Program-made: the position numbers and the translations under genes
Part shown: piece by piece, positions 1 to 5,527 of the stretch
Layout of the letters: each line of letters begins with the position of its first letter
How positions within the stretch are numbered: position 1 is the stretch's first letter
The notes under the pieces: generated by a model
What the model was told of the DNA's origin: nothing
The model's database searches: none
What the model saw: the letters and a program-made list of their open reading frames with translations, nothing else
NCBI GenBank assembly: GCA_012516115.1
Contig: JAAYXC010000126.1
Location: 1 to 6,627 of the forward strand
Length of the DNA: 6,627 bases
Origin: Bacillota bacterium
Lineage (GTDB): Bacteria > Bacillota > UBA4882 > JAAYXC01
Direction of reading: 5' to 3'

Positions 1-530
1 ACCTTATCAAGCGCTTTTATCCCATCCCCGCCGAGCTCGTCAACTGGGGGGGAGAAAACCTCCTCGAGATCCGACTCTACGGCGAACACGCCACCGGCAT
101 CTCCGAACCGGTCTTCATCCGTCGGGCCTCCACCGAGGCCGAGCAGCGCGCCATCGTGGCCTTCGACGACGAAGGGGCCTACCTGGCCGACCTGCGCAAT
201 CTTCCCGAAGCGGACCTCGAGGTCGAGGTCTTCCACGACGAACTCCGGCTCGAACCGGGCGGTCAGGGTTTGCTCCATCTACGTCTGCGGAATATCGGCT
301 CCGGATTGGCCTTCTTCATCGGCCTTTCCCTGCGGGGTCTCGACGATGCCGCCAGTCTTTTCTTCTCCGATAACTACTTCGCCTTGTTCCCCGGCCAAGA
401 GAAGACCGTCCTCGTAAAGGTGGTCAACGACCGCAGGCGTCCGGGCGCTCGCAGGGTATGGTTCGAAGTCCACGGTTGGAACGTCCCGAAGAGGAAGGTG
501 GAACCCGTCCTCGAGCTGATCCTGAACTAA
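1..530 (+). CDS. C-terminal part of a GH2/beta-mannosidase-like glycoside hydrolase (5' end outside window)
   Basis: The reading frame is open from base 3 to the TAA at 528-530, giving 175 residues with no start inside the window. A GTG at 156 lies in the frame but sits in the middle of a continuous domain, so it is not the true start. The first ~40 residues (RFYPIPAEL, GENLLEIRLYG) look like the end of a galactose-binding jelly roll, as in GH2 and related sugar-binding domains. Residues ~75-170 look like the Ig-like beta-sandwich that ends beta-mannosidases and exo-glucosaminidases: GLAFFIGLSL, FFSDNYFALFPGQEKTV and a closing HGWN. The catalytic domain is not visible, so substrate and mechanism cannot be read. 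The next gene starts 66 bases downstream on the same strand and encodes a polysaccharide lyase, which suggests a shared saccharide-degradation operon. The family call is from motif recall. Another enzyme class with the same accessory domains is possible. Confidence 0.65.
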   Translation, partial: LIKRFYPIPAELVNWGGENLLEIRLYGEHATGISEPVFIRRASTEAEQRAIVAFDDEGAYLADLRNLPEADLEVEVFHDELRLEPGGQGLLHLRLRNIGSGLAFFIGLSLRGLDDAASLFFSDNYFALFPGQEKTVLVKVVNDRRRPGARRVWFEVHGWNVPKRKVEPVLELILN

Positions 531-578
531 GGGCCGGTAGGATAAGTCGCGAAATGAGGCAATCTCGATCGTAATACC

Positions 579-584
579 AAGGAG
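579..584 (+). promoter_or_regulatory. Ribosome binding site AAGGAG for the TTG-started lyase
   Basis: AAGGAG lies 12 bases before the TTG at 597. The spacing is long but usable. An ATG at 585 is in the same frame but is followed at once by TGA. The next in-frame ATG at 636 has no purine-rich site before it. The TTG is therefore the best-supported start. Confidence 0.6.
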
Positions 585-596
585 ATGTGAAGTACG

Positions 597-2528
597 TTGG
601 CCGATCTTTTGGAGAGAATCAACACCATCCTCACCATGGAATTCGCGTCCCTTGAAGATCTGCTCGCCTTCTACCGGGAGGTCTTACCGGCGCGCACCGC
701 CGGGTATCACCAGGAAGAGGTCGGTCCGGTCATGCCCCATAACCGTCCGGGCGAGGCCGAGAAGTTCGTGCGGAAGATCTTCACCCTGGGCGAACATACG
801 GTAGACATGTCGGCCGGCCTCGACTGGTACGCCGCGGCCGAAGGAGATCTGGAGTGGAACGGCGGGCTGGTCCGCCACGGGTATTTCACGCTCTTGGCGG
901 AGGAATACAGAAAGACCGGTGACGAACGCTACGCGGCGACCATCGTCGAGCACATGTTAGATTATATCGAGCGGGTGCCGCCGTTCGATCCGACCGGCAA
1001 GCCGTATCTGGAATACAAGAAGTCCACTTGGCGTCCTTTTGAAGTGGCGGCGCGGGCGGCGGAGACATGGCCCGAAGCCTTGGGTAAGATAATAGGTAGT
1101 AAGAGCATGACGCCCGAGGCTTGGGCCAAGATCCTCCTTGCCACCCACGAACACGGCCGGTTCCTTGCCCTTCATCACTGGAAGACCGGGAATCATGCCT
1201 GCTTAGAGGTGGCCGCTCTCGGCCTGCTCGGTATCTTTTATCAGGAATTCAAGGAAGCGGAGGAGTGGCGGGAATACGCGTCGAGGTTTCTGCTCGAGAT
1301 CTGGCCTCGTCAGTTCCATGCCGACGGTTATACAAGGGAGATGTCCGGCGGCTACCATTGGGTGGCGATGCGCGGTTTCTTCACCTTCTACGAGGTTGCG
1401 ACGCGAAACGGCTTCGCCGCGCTCTTTTCGCCTGTTTATCGCGAACGTCTGGTCTTAAACGCTTTGGCCGAGTTCAAGCAGAGCAAGCCGGATTACTCCG
1501 TACCGGTGACGAACGATTCCAACACGGGCATCAACCGCAAGGAACAGTTAGCCCGGATCTGTTCCCTCTTGCGCCTGCCCGAGGTCGAATATCGACTCAC
1601 GGGCGGCAGATCCGGTCGGAAACCGGATTTTACTTCGTGTTTTCTCCCCGAGGCCCGCATCGGGATTATGCGCAGCGACTGGACGGATGAAGCGCGCTAT
1701 CTTTTCTTCGACATGGGCCCTTGGGGCGAGAACCATATGAACGAGGACCAGCTCTCCGTCGAGGTCTCGGCCTATGGACGAAAGTTCTTGGTCAACTGCG
1801 GCCGTTGGCGTTACACGACCAGCCCGGACGCCCCCTGGATGGCCCGGGCCAAGTACTTCAAGACTACGGCCGCCTGTAACTCCGTACTGGTGGACGGTTA
1901 CTGCCAGGTCCCCGGCGATGCCGAGGGTTACCTGCGTATCCACGATGGATATGATTATGCGGAGGGCCTTTTCGCCGCCGGTTACGGCCGGGAGGCGGAA
2001 GAACTGGATGAGGCGATGTTGCGCGAAAAAGGCACGGGCCATCGTAAGGTGTGCCTGGTCAAAGATGTCGTGCACAAACGGCAGATCATCTTCGTTAAAC
2101 CGGATTTTTGGATCCTCAGGGACACCATTACCGGCCCGGGGGAACACGAAGCCGAACAGGTTTGGCATTACTACGAGGGCGAGGTCCGTGCGGCGGACGG
2201 GGCCATGGTAACCGACTTCCCCGACGCAAACTTGGTATTGATATCGTTAGGCGATGGACCGGTCGAGAAGCTCGTCTTCGTCGGGGCGGAGGAGCCGTGC
2301 CGGGGATGGCACTGCCCTTCCTACGATCGGATGCGGCCTACGCCGGAACTCTCCTTCAAACAGAAAGGGACGGGCAGGATCGTCTTTCATACCCTTCTGT
2401 TCCCGGTGAAGGGGCGGATCGCCGCCCTGCCCGTCTTCGAGGTGACAACCCGGGGCTATAGGGTTCGTTATTTGAACCGCCAATGGGAAGTTTTGGCGCC
2501 CTCCGAGGGTGAATGGAGCCTGGTATAA
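597..2528 (+). CDS. Heparinase II/III family polysaccharide lyase, cytoplasmic
   Basis: The product has 643 residues, normal for the family. Residues ~1-340 form the alpha-helical toroid typical of heparinase II/III, alginate and oligo-uronide lyases: LEWNGGLVRH (85-94), GNHACLE with Asn199-His200, and DGYTREMSGGYHW (243-255) with Tyr253-His254. Residues ~350-643 form the C-terminal beta-sandwich, with the hallmark GENHMNED (His380, Asp384) followed by VSAYGRKFLVNCG. In characterised members the Asn/His/Tyr set neutralises the uronate carboxylate and drives beta-elimination, so a uronic-acid-containing glycan is the likely substrate. Which one cannot be told. There is no signal peptide or membrane segment, so the enzyme probably works inside the cell on imported oligosaccharides. 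It follows the glycoside hydrolase gene by 66 bases, probably in one operon, and ends 17 bases from the convergent DUF362 gene. The start is TTG. Family call is firm; polysaccharide lyase family number is not assigned. Confidence 0.88.
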   Translation: MADLLERINTILTMEFASLEDLLAFYREVLPARTAGYHQEEVGPVMPHNRPGEAEKFVRKIFTLGEHTVDMSAGLDWYAAAEGDLEWNGGLVRHGYFTLLAEEYRKTGDERYAATIVEHMLDYIERVPPFDPTGKPYLEYKKSTWRPFEVAARAAETWPEALGKIIGSKSMTPEAWAKILLATHEHGRFLALHHWKTGNHACLEVAALGLLGIFYQEFKEAEEWREYASRFLLEIWPRQFHADGYTREMSGGYHWVAMRGFFTFYEVATRNGFAALFSPVYRERLVLNALAEFKQSKPDYSVPVTNDSNTGINRKEQLARICSLLRLPEVEYRLTGGRSGRKPDFTSCFLPEARIGIMRSDWTDEARYLFFDMGPWGENHMNEDQLSVEVSAYGRKFLVNCGRWRYTTSPDAPWMARAKYFKTTAACNSVLVDGYCQVPGDAEGYLRIHDGYDYAEGLFAAGYGREAEELDEAMLREKGTGHRKVCLVKDVVHKRQIIFVKPDFWILRDTITGPGEHEAEQVWHYYEGEVRAADGAMVTDFPDANLVLISLGDGPVEKLVFVGAEEPCRGWHCPSYDRMRPTPELSFKQKGTGRIVFHTLLFPVKGRIAALPVFEVTTRGYRVRYLNRQWEVLAPSEGEWSLV

Positions 2529-2535
2529 TATACCA
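2521..2535. repeat. Perfect 6-bp inverted repeat TGGTAT-AAT-ATACCA between convergent genes
   Basis: The two arms are exact complements with a 3-base loop that contains part of the lyase stop codon (TAA at 2526-2528). It lies in the 17-base junction of two convergent genes, where a bidirectional terminator would be expected. The stem is AT-rich and no T-run follows on either strand, so it is not a convincing intrinsic terminator. It could equally be a small operator-like palindrome or chance. Confidence 0.35.
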
Positions 2536-2545
2536 AAGAAGCCGT

Positions 2546-4342
2546 TTACGATCGCGGGGGAGCGTCCCCGCCGAGAGTGGCGAGGAGCTCGTGGAGTTTC
2601 TCTTCGGTCGGTGGTTCGGCCTCGGCCGCCAGGCACAGATGGAAGCTTTCACCCCGAGCCCGTAGCTCGCGCAGTAACGGATGAAACTCGGGAGAGAGAA
2701 GCCGGTGGAGACCGCCCCGGAACATCATTACGGCCGCCTCCGCGCGGCGCAGGGCGTTCGCAGGGGAATCGGAGGCGAGCAGGTTTGCAAGGGAAAGACC
2801 CAAGCCTATCGCCTCCGTGTGCAACCAGCGGTAGAGGCGGAGCAATTCATCGGTGCTGGCCTTGGGATCTTCCAGGATTAGCTTCAGGCGATGCTTTTGG
2901 GCCTCGGCCGCTGCTTCCCGGAGACGGGTGAGGGCTTCCCGCCGCTCGGCGGCGGCGAGGCGAAGCGGCGAAGAATGGTCCAGGGCCAGGGAGAGTTGGG
3001 TCGCGCCGAGGTCTCTGGCCCGGACGGCGGCCTTCTCTACCCGCCTCGGCCACCCTTCGGGACCGTCGCCTTCGGTGAGAAGGATTCTTTTGACCATGCC
3101 CATCACCGAATTGAGCTCGGCCTCTTCGACCTCTATGCCCGCTACCGGAGGATTTTCAAACCCCCTTGGCCATTGCCGGAGGAGATCGGCGCCGAGGATC
3201 AAAGCCGACGGTTCTCCGCGATGGGCCAAGATGGCGTTTTTGGCCTGGTTCACGAGGGGAGGGCACCCGCGTAGGAACCGGCCGAGATGGCGATAAGGGT
3301 AAGCACAGTTTCCGTAGAGGATGACCCTTTCTGCTCCGGTCAGATCCGGGGGATTCTCGTGCAGACCGACCACGACCGCGACCGGAGTGATATTGGCGAA
3401 GGAACGATCTCTTTTGGCCTCCTGGATGCCCGCGCCGAGGGCCCGGCGGCAGGCCTCGCAGGTCTTTCCGGCGAAGACGCGGACCCGTTCTCCTCCCGCC
3501 TCCAGGCTGGTGGGCGTTAGCATAAGGTGCAGTTCGGCGCCGAAAGAGGCCGGGGATTCTCCGCGGATCTCTATATCCGCCAAATCGATCGGTCCGAGTC
3601 CACGCTCGTGCGCTTCGACCAGATAATCTATCTCGTGCGGGGCGAAGCCGACGCAGGTGGCGGCTACCGCGTCGGCGGCCACCGCATTGTCCGCCGCCAT
3701 GATCAGATTGGTCGTTTTGGGTGTACCCGTCCCGGGAAAGTTCCCTTCCATGCTGACTATGGCATCGCTGATCACGAGATCGCTGGGACGGTGATAGTTT
3801 AGATCGACGATCGCCCCCGCGAGTCCGTAGGCATGGACGTGAAGGGTGGCGTTGCCGGGCAAAAGGCCCATGAGGTTTTTCATGGCATTGGAGATCATGG
3901 TCAACTGATGGGTACGAAGCCCCGGTACGTTGATAAAAACATCGCATTCGTCCACGAGGTCGGGGAGGGGTATGGGGGCGGTGAGATGCCTTGCCCCCAG
4001 AAGAATACGGTTTCTCTGGGGCAACTCGTCGGCGCCGATCACCCGGGCGTAGTGGTGAATCTCCGGATAAGCGCGAAGGTGGTCATAGATCCAATGCGTC
4101 CGTTCGACCACGGTCACCTCCCCTCCCGCCTCGTGTGCGAGTCTGGCCACGGCCACGGCTACCCTAGGATCCGTGATCCGTTCCAGAGGAGCGGGCGCGG
4201 GGAGGAACATATTCACCTTTACCAGGACACGATCTCCCGGTTTGACAAAACGGCCTATCCCCCCGAGAAGGTCTACGGCTTCTTTCACCGCTTTAAAAAC
4301 ATCGTTGTTGTTCACCTTTACGAGACTTACTTTTGCCTTCAC
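2546..4342 (-). CDS. DUF362 domain protein with Cys motif and TIM-barrel-like C-terminal extension
   Basis: The product has 598 residues. The start is GTG at 4342, preceded by AAGGGAG (4352-4358) at 9 bases. Residues 1-~265 are a DUF362 domain: GDRVLVKVNMF (37-47), the family motif SNAMKNLMGLLPG (151-163), and GTPKTTNLIMAADNAVAADAVA (about 205-227). The function of DUF362 is not established; many members carry Fe-S ferredoxin modules. Here the ferredoxin module is replaced by a ~100-residue segment with TCEAC (Cys295, Cys298), YGNCA (Cys346) and RGCPP (Cys360), four cysteines that could bind a metal or cluster. Residues ~430-595 read like part of a xylose-isomerase/AP-endonuclease-2 type TIM barrel: RARDLGATQLSLALD, then AQKHRLKLILEDP, then TEAIGLGLSLAN, ending with HLCLAA and a PPTEEKLHELLATLG helix. 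The segment is too short and lacks the usual metal ligands. No signal peptide or membrane segment is visible, so it is probably cytoplasmic. It is transcribed against the lyase genes, so it is separately controlled. The DUF362 call is firm, the TIM call tentative. Confidence 0.85.
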   Translation of the reverse strand: MKAKVSLVKVNNNDVFKAVKEAVDLLGGIGRFVKPGDRVLVKVNMFLPAPAPLERITDPRVAVAVARLAHEAGGEVTVVERTHWIYDHLRAYPEIHHYARVIGADELPQRNRILLGARHLTAPIPLPDLVDECDVFINVPGLRTHQLTMISNAMKNLMGLLPGNATLHVHAYGLAGAIVDLNYHRPSDLVISDAIVSMEGNFPGTGTPKTTNLIMAADNAVAADAVAATCVGFAPHEIDYLVEAHERGLGPIDLADIEIRGESPASFGAELHLMLTPTSLEAGGERVRVFAGKTCEACRRALGAGIQEAKRDRSFANITPVAVVVGLHENPPDLTGAERVILYGNCAYPYRHLGRFLRGCPPLVNQAKNAILAHRGEPSALILGADLLRQWPRGFENPPVAGIEVEEAELNSVMGMVKRILLTEGDGPEGWPRRVEKAAVRARDLGATQLSLALDHSSPLRLAAAERREALTRLREAAAEAQKHRLKLILEDPKASTDELLRLYRWLHTEAIGLGLSLANLLASDSPANALRRAEAAVMMFRGGLHRLLSPEFHPLLRELRARGESFHLCLAAEAEPPTEEKLHELLATLGGDAPPRS

Positions 4343-4377
4343 CTTTTCTTACTCCCTTCAAGTTTTTGGTGGGCGCT

Positions 4378-4406
4378 CTTATAAGCCGGGGGGCTGGCCA
4401 ACAGAA
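4378..4406 (-). promoter_or_regulatory. Weak promoter candidate for the DUF362 gene
   Basis: Read on the minus strand, TATAAG (plus bases 4378-4383) matches the -10 consensus at 5 of 6 positions. TTCTGT (plus 4401-4406) lies 17 bases upstream of it, the ideal spacing, but is a poor -35. Transcription would begin about 30 bases before the GTG start. One copy of the GCTGGCCAA repeat lies inside the spacer, where a regulator could act. The sequence match alone is weak. Confidence 0.25.
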
Positions 4407-4534
4407 ATTTTCACCGTGGCCGGCAGGGAATACGTGATAGATATCGAATTAGATAACACGAGTAATCATAAAATGAATCGCCATCGATGATGGATCAAAA
4501 GTTTTCGGGGTTTGTTTGGTGCTGGCCAAAATAG

Positions 4535-4564
4535 ATGACTCGTGTCTAGCTATTAAAATATTAA
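4535..4564 (+). promoter_or_regulatory. Weak promoter candidate for the jelly-roll protein gene
   Basis: ATGACT (4535-4540) resembles a -35 box and TATTAA (4559-4564), in a tandem TATTAAAA repeat, resembles a -10 box, with 18 bases between. The location, about 80 bases before the start codon, and the local AT-richness support it. The boxes match consensus at only 4 of 6 positions each. One arm of the ACTCGTGT inverted repeat overlaps the -35. Confidence 0.22.
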
Positions 4565-4632
4565 AACAAACGGAGGGGTGATGTCCAGTCTGGATCCGAG
4601 AGTCGTATCCACCGGTTTAATCGGAAAACAAA

Positions 4633-4639
4633 GGGAGGT
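4633..4639 (+). promoter_or_regulatory. Ribosome binding site GGGAGGT, decides among three clustered ATGs
   Basis: This strong site precedes in-frame ATGs at 4642, 4648 and 4651. The spacings are 2, 8 and 11 bases. The 8-base spacing to 4648 is the usual one, so that ATG is preferred. The choice changes the protein by only two or three N-terminal residues. Confidence 0.7.
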
Positions 4640-4647
4640 CAATGAGG

Positions 4648-5301
4648 ATGATGCGGAGGGTCAGGTTAGAAGTCATTTTCACGGTGGGCTTGATTCTGTG
4701 CGGTTTGCTTCTGACAGGCCTTATCTCCCACGCCTTGCCCTTCACGGATGACTTTGACCGGGCGGAACCGGGTAAGTCCCCCCCGCAGTGGCAGGACGAA
4801 GGCGATGTCAAAGCCGTCTGTACCGTCGTGGATAAGAGTGTGCTCGAACCGCACTCCCCGCCTTACTGTCTTCGCATGGTAGACGATAGCCCAGGAGCGG
4901 CAGCCCAGGTCAGCAGGCTCTTCCTGGATCAGGCGAAAGGGGTGCTTACCTTTGCCTTCTACATTCCCTCCGATACTCCCGGCGACTTCTATTGCACCCT
5001 GGTGAAGCAAGGCGAGCGGGTAATCGACATTAGTTTCAGCAGCGGTGGCAACGTTAAGTATCGTGATAACTCAGGAAGTCTTAAAGAGACGGGCAAGAAG
5101 TATACCCAAGATGCATGGCATGTAGTAGAACTTCGCTGGGATGCGGAAAGAGGAACCTATGCCTTTACCGTAGATAACGAGGAATGCTTTGAAGGCCCGA
5201 TGATCAAGAAAGTTGCGCCGGAACGTTTGGTATTTAAGCTCGGGGCCAGCAACAAGGTTGGTCAGATCGGTTATGTTGATACCGTAGTCGTTAAGGAATA
5301 A
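4648..5301 (+). CDS. Small exported protein with a concanavalin/LamG-like jelly-roll domain
   Basis: The product has 217 residues from ATG 4648 (219 from 4642). The N-terminus has a basic segment (MMRRVR), a hydrophobic core (VIFTVGLILCGLLLTGLI) and a probable signal peptidase site after SHA, so the mature protein starts near LPFTDDF. No lipobox surrounds the single Cys in the core. The mature part is one beta-sandwich. It opens with FTDDFDRAEPGKSPPQW, a pattern common at the start of concanavalin-like glycan-binding or DUF1080-like domains. It continues with VLTFAFYIPS, a central WHVVELRWD with YAFTVDNEE, and closes with IGYVDTVVVKE. No catalytic residues are evident, so binding of glycan or protein is more likely than hydrolysis; this is inference. 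It stands alone between a divergent gene upstream and a porin-like gene 226 bases downstream. Both downstream products are exported, which suggests a surface or periplasmic partnership. It could also be a structural envelope protein. Confidence 0.8.
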   Translation: MMRRVRLEVIFTVGLILCGLLLTGLISHALPFTDDFDRAEPGKSPPQWQDEGDVKAVCTVVDKSVLEPHSPPYCLRMVDDSPGAAAQVSRLFLDQAKGVLTFAFYIPSDTPGDFYCTLVKQGERVIDISFSSGGNVKYRDNSGSLKETGKKYTQDAWHVVELRWDAERGTYAFTVDNEECFEGPMIKKVAPERLVFKLGASNKVGQIGYVDTVVVKE

Positions 5302-5304
5302 TAA
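5276..5304 (+). promoter_or_regulatory. Possible promoter for the porin gene, overlapping the end of the jelly-roll gene
   Basis: TTGATA (5276-5281) matches the -35 consensus at 5 of 6 positions. The AT-rich TAATAA (5299-5304) follows after 17 bases but is a poor -10. A transcript from here would carry a leader of about 215 bases that includes all the hairpins described below. Confidence 0.28.
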
Positions 5305-5347
5305 ATAAGATTTTTCTGACTGGATTAACCGATCCGTTTCGCTCCCT

Positions 5348-5363
5348 AAGCCCGCCGGGCTTT
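5348..5363 (+). terminator. Terminator-like or attenuator hairpin AAGCCC-GCC-GGGCTT
   Basis: Six perfectly paired bases (seven if the loop is one base) form a GC-rich stem ending in TTTATATA. The T-run is short, so termination would be partial. It lies 46 bases after the jelly-roll stop codon and may end that transcript. The right arm can also pair with a second AAGCCC at 5375-5380, which would break the hairpin; see findings. Confidence 0.45.
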
Positions 5364-5399
5364 ATATAGAGCCGAAGCCCCTGCAACGGGGACCGGGAG

Positions 5400-5411
5400 A
5401 GAAAGGAGGTG
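5400..5411 (+). promoter_or_regulatory. Isolated 12-base Shine-Dalgarno sequence AGAAAGGAGGTG
   Basis: The sequence matches the full complement of the common bacterial 16S rRNA 3' tail over 12 bases, far more than a typical site. No start codon lies at normal spacing: GTG 5411 is one base from GGAGG, TTG 5423 is 13 bases away. It is 117 bases before the porin ATG. The frame from 5411 is open and in phase with the porin. Confidence 0.5.
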
Positions 5412-5440
5412 TGATCGAAGTCTTGCTTTTCCCAAAGAGA

Positions 5441-5489
5441 GCGGGGCGTGGTCCGAAACGGAACCGGGAGAGTTTCCGGTCTGCCCCGC
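5441..5489 (+). repeat. Long inverted repeat (stem-loop) in the porin leader
   Basis: The outer arms GCGGGGC (5441-5447) and GCCCCGC (5483-5489) pair perfectly over seven bases. Inner arms CCGAAAC (5453-5459) and GTTTCCGG (5472-5479) pair with one bulged base around a 12-base loop. No T-run follows, so it is not an intrinsic terminator. It ends 26 bases before the porin ribosome binding site. Confidence 0.6.
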
Positions 5490-5527
5490 GCCATGGAGGC
5501 TCTGAAGAAAGAAGAAGGGGGATTGTT

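Larger units (their letters stand above)
4343..4641. other. Divergent intergenic region with short repeats, no supported gene
   Basis: This ~300-base stretch separates the minus-strand DUF362 gene from the plus-strand jelly-roll gene and must hold the starts of both transcripts unless they are read from further away. It is more AT-rich than the genes, especially 4435-4480 and 4540-4570. It contains a 9-base direct repeat GCTGGCCAA (4393-4401, 4521-4529), an 8-base inverted repeat ACACGAGT/ACTCGTGT (4456-4463, 4538-4545), a short palindrome CCATC-GAT-GATGG (4481-4493) and a tandem octamer TATTAAAA x2 (4551-4566). No RNA gene was recognised. A 56-codon ORF at 4581-4751 is discussed under findings. 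Confidence 0.6.
5364..5527 (+). other. Structured leader upstream of the porin-like gene
   Basis: The stretch contains a CCCC/GGGG stem (5378-5381 with 5388-5391), the 10-base direct repeat ACCGGGAGAG (5392-5401 and 5463-5472), an isolated very strong Shine-Dalgarno sequence and a long hairpin at 5441-5489. It is GC- and purine-rich. I do not recognise a known riboswitch class in it. Long structured leaders are known to stabilise outer-membrane-protein mRNAs such as E. coli ompA; a similar role here is inference. Confidence 0.4.

Noticed and set aside
156..530. Independent 124-residue gene starting at GTG 156
   Set aside because: The same frame is open without a stop back to the window edge and encodes a continuous domain across position 156; no ribosome site precedes the GTG.
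1548..2168. 206-residue antisense ORF within the lyase gene
   Set aside because: It is a shadow of a well-supported gene; the protein shows no recognisable domain and GC-rich DNA commonly keeps antisense frames open.
2521..2545. Bidirectional terminator between the convergent genes
   Set aside because: The 6-bp stem is AT-rich and no T-run follows it on either strand.
3833..4384. 183-residue plus-strand ORF opposite the DUF362 gene
   Set aside because: It overlaps the strongly supported minus-strand coding region, has no domain and no convincing ribosome site.
5388..5480. Tandem glycine riboswitch suggested by two GGGAGAG copies
   Set aside because: The conserved CACCGAAGG and later core segments of the glycine aptamer are absent near both copies.
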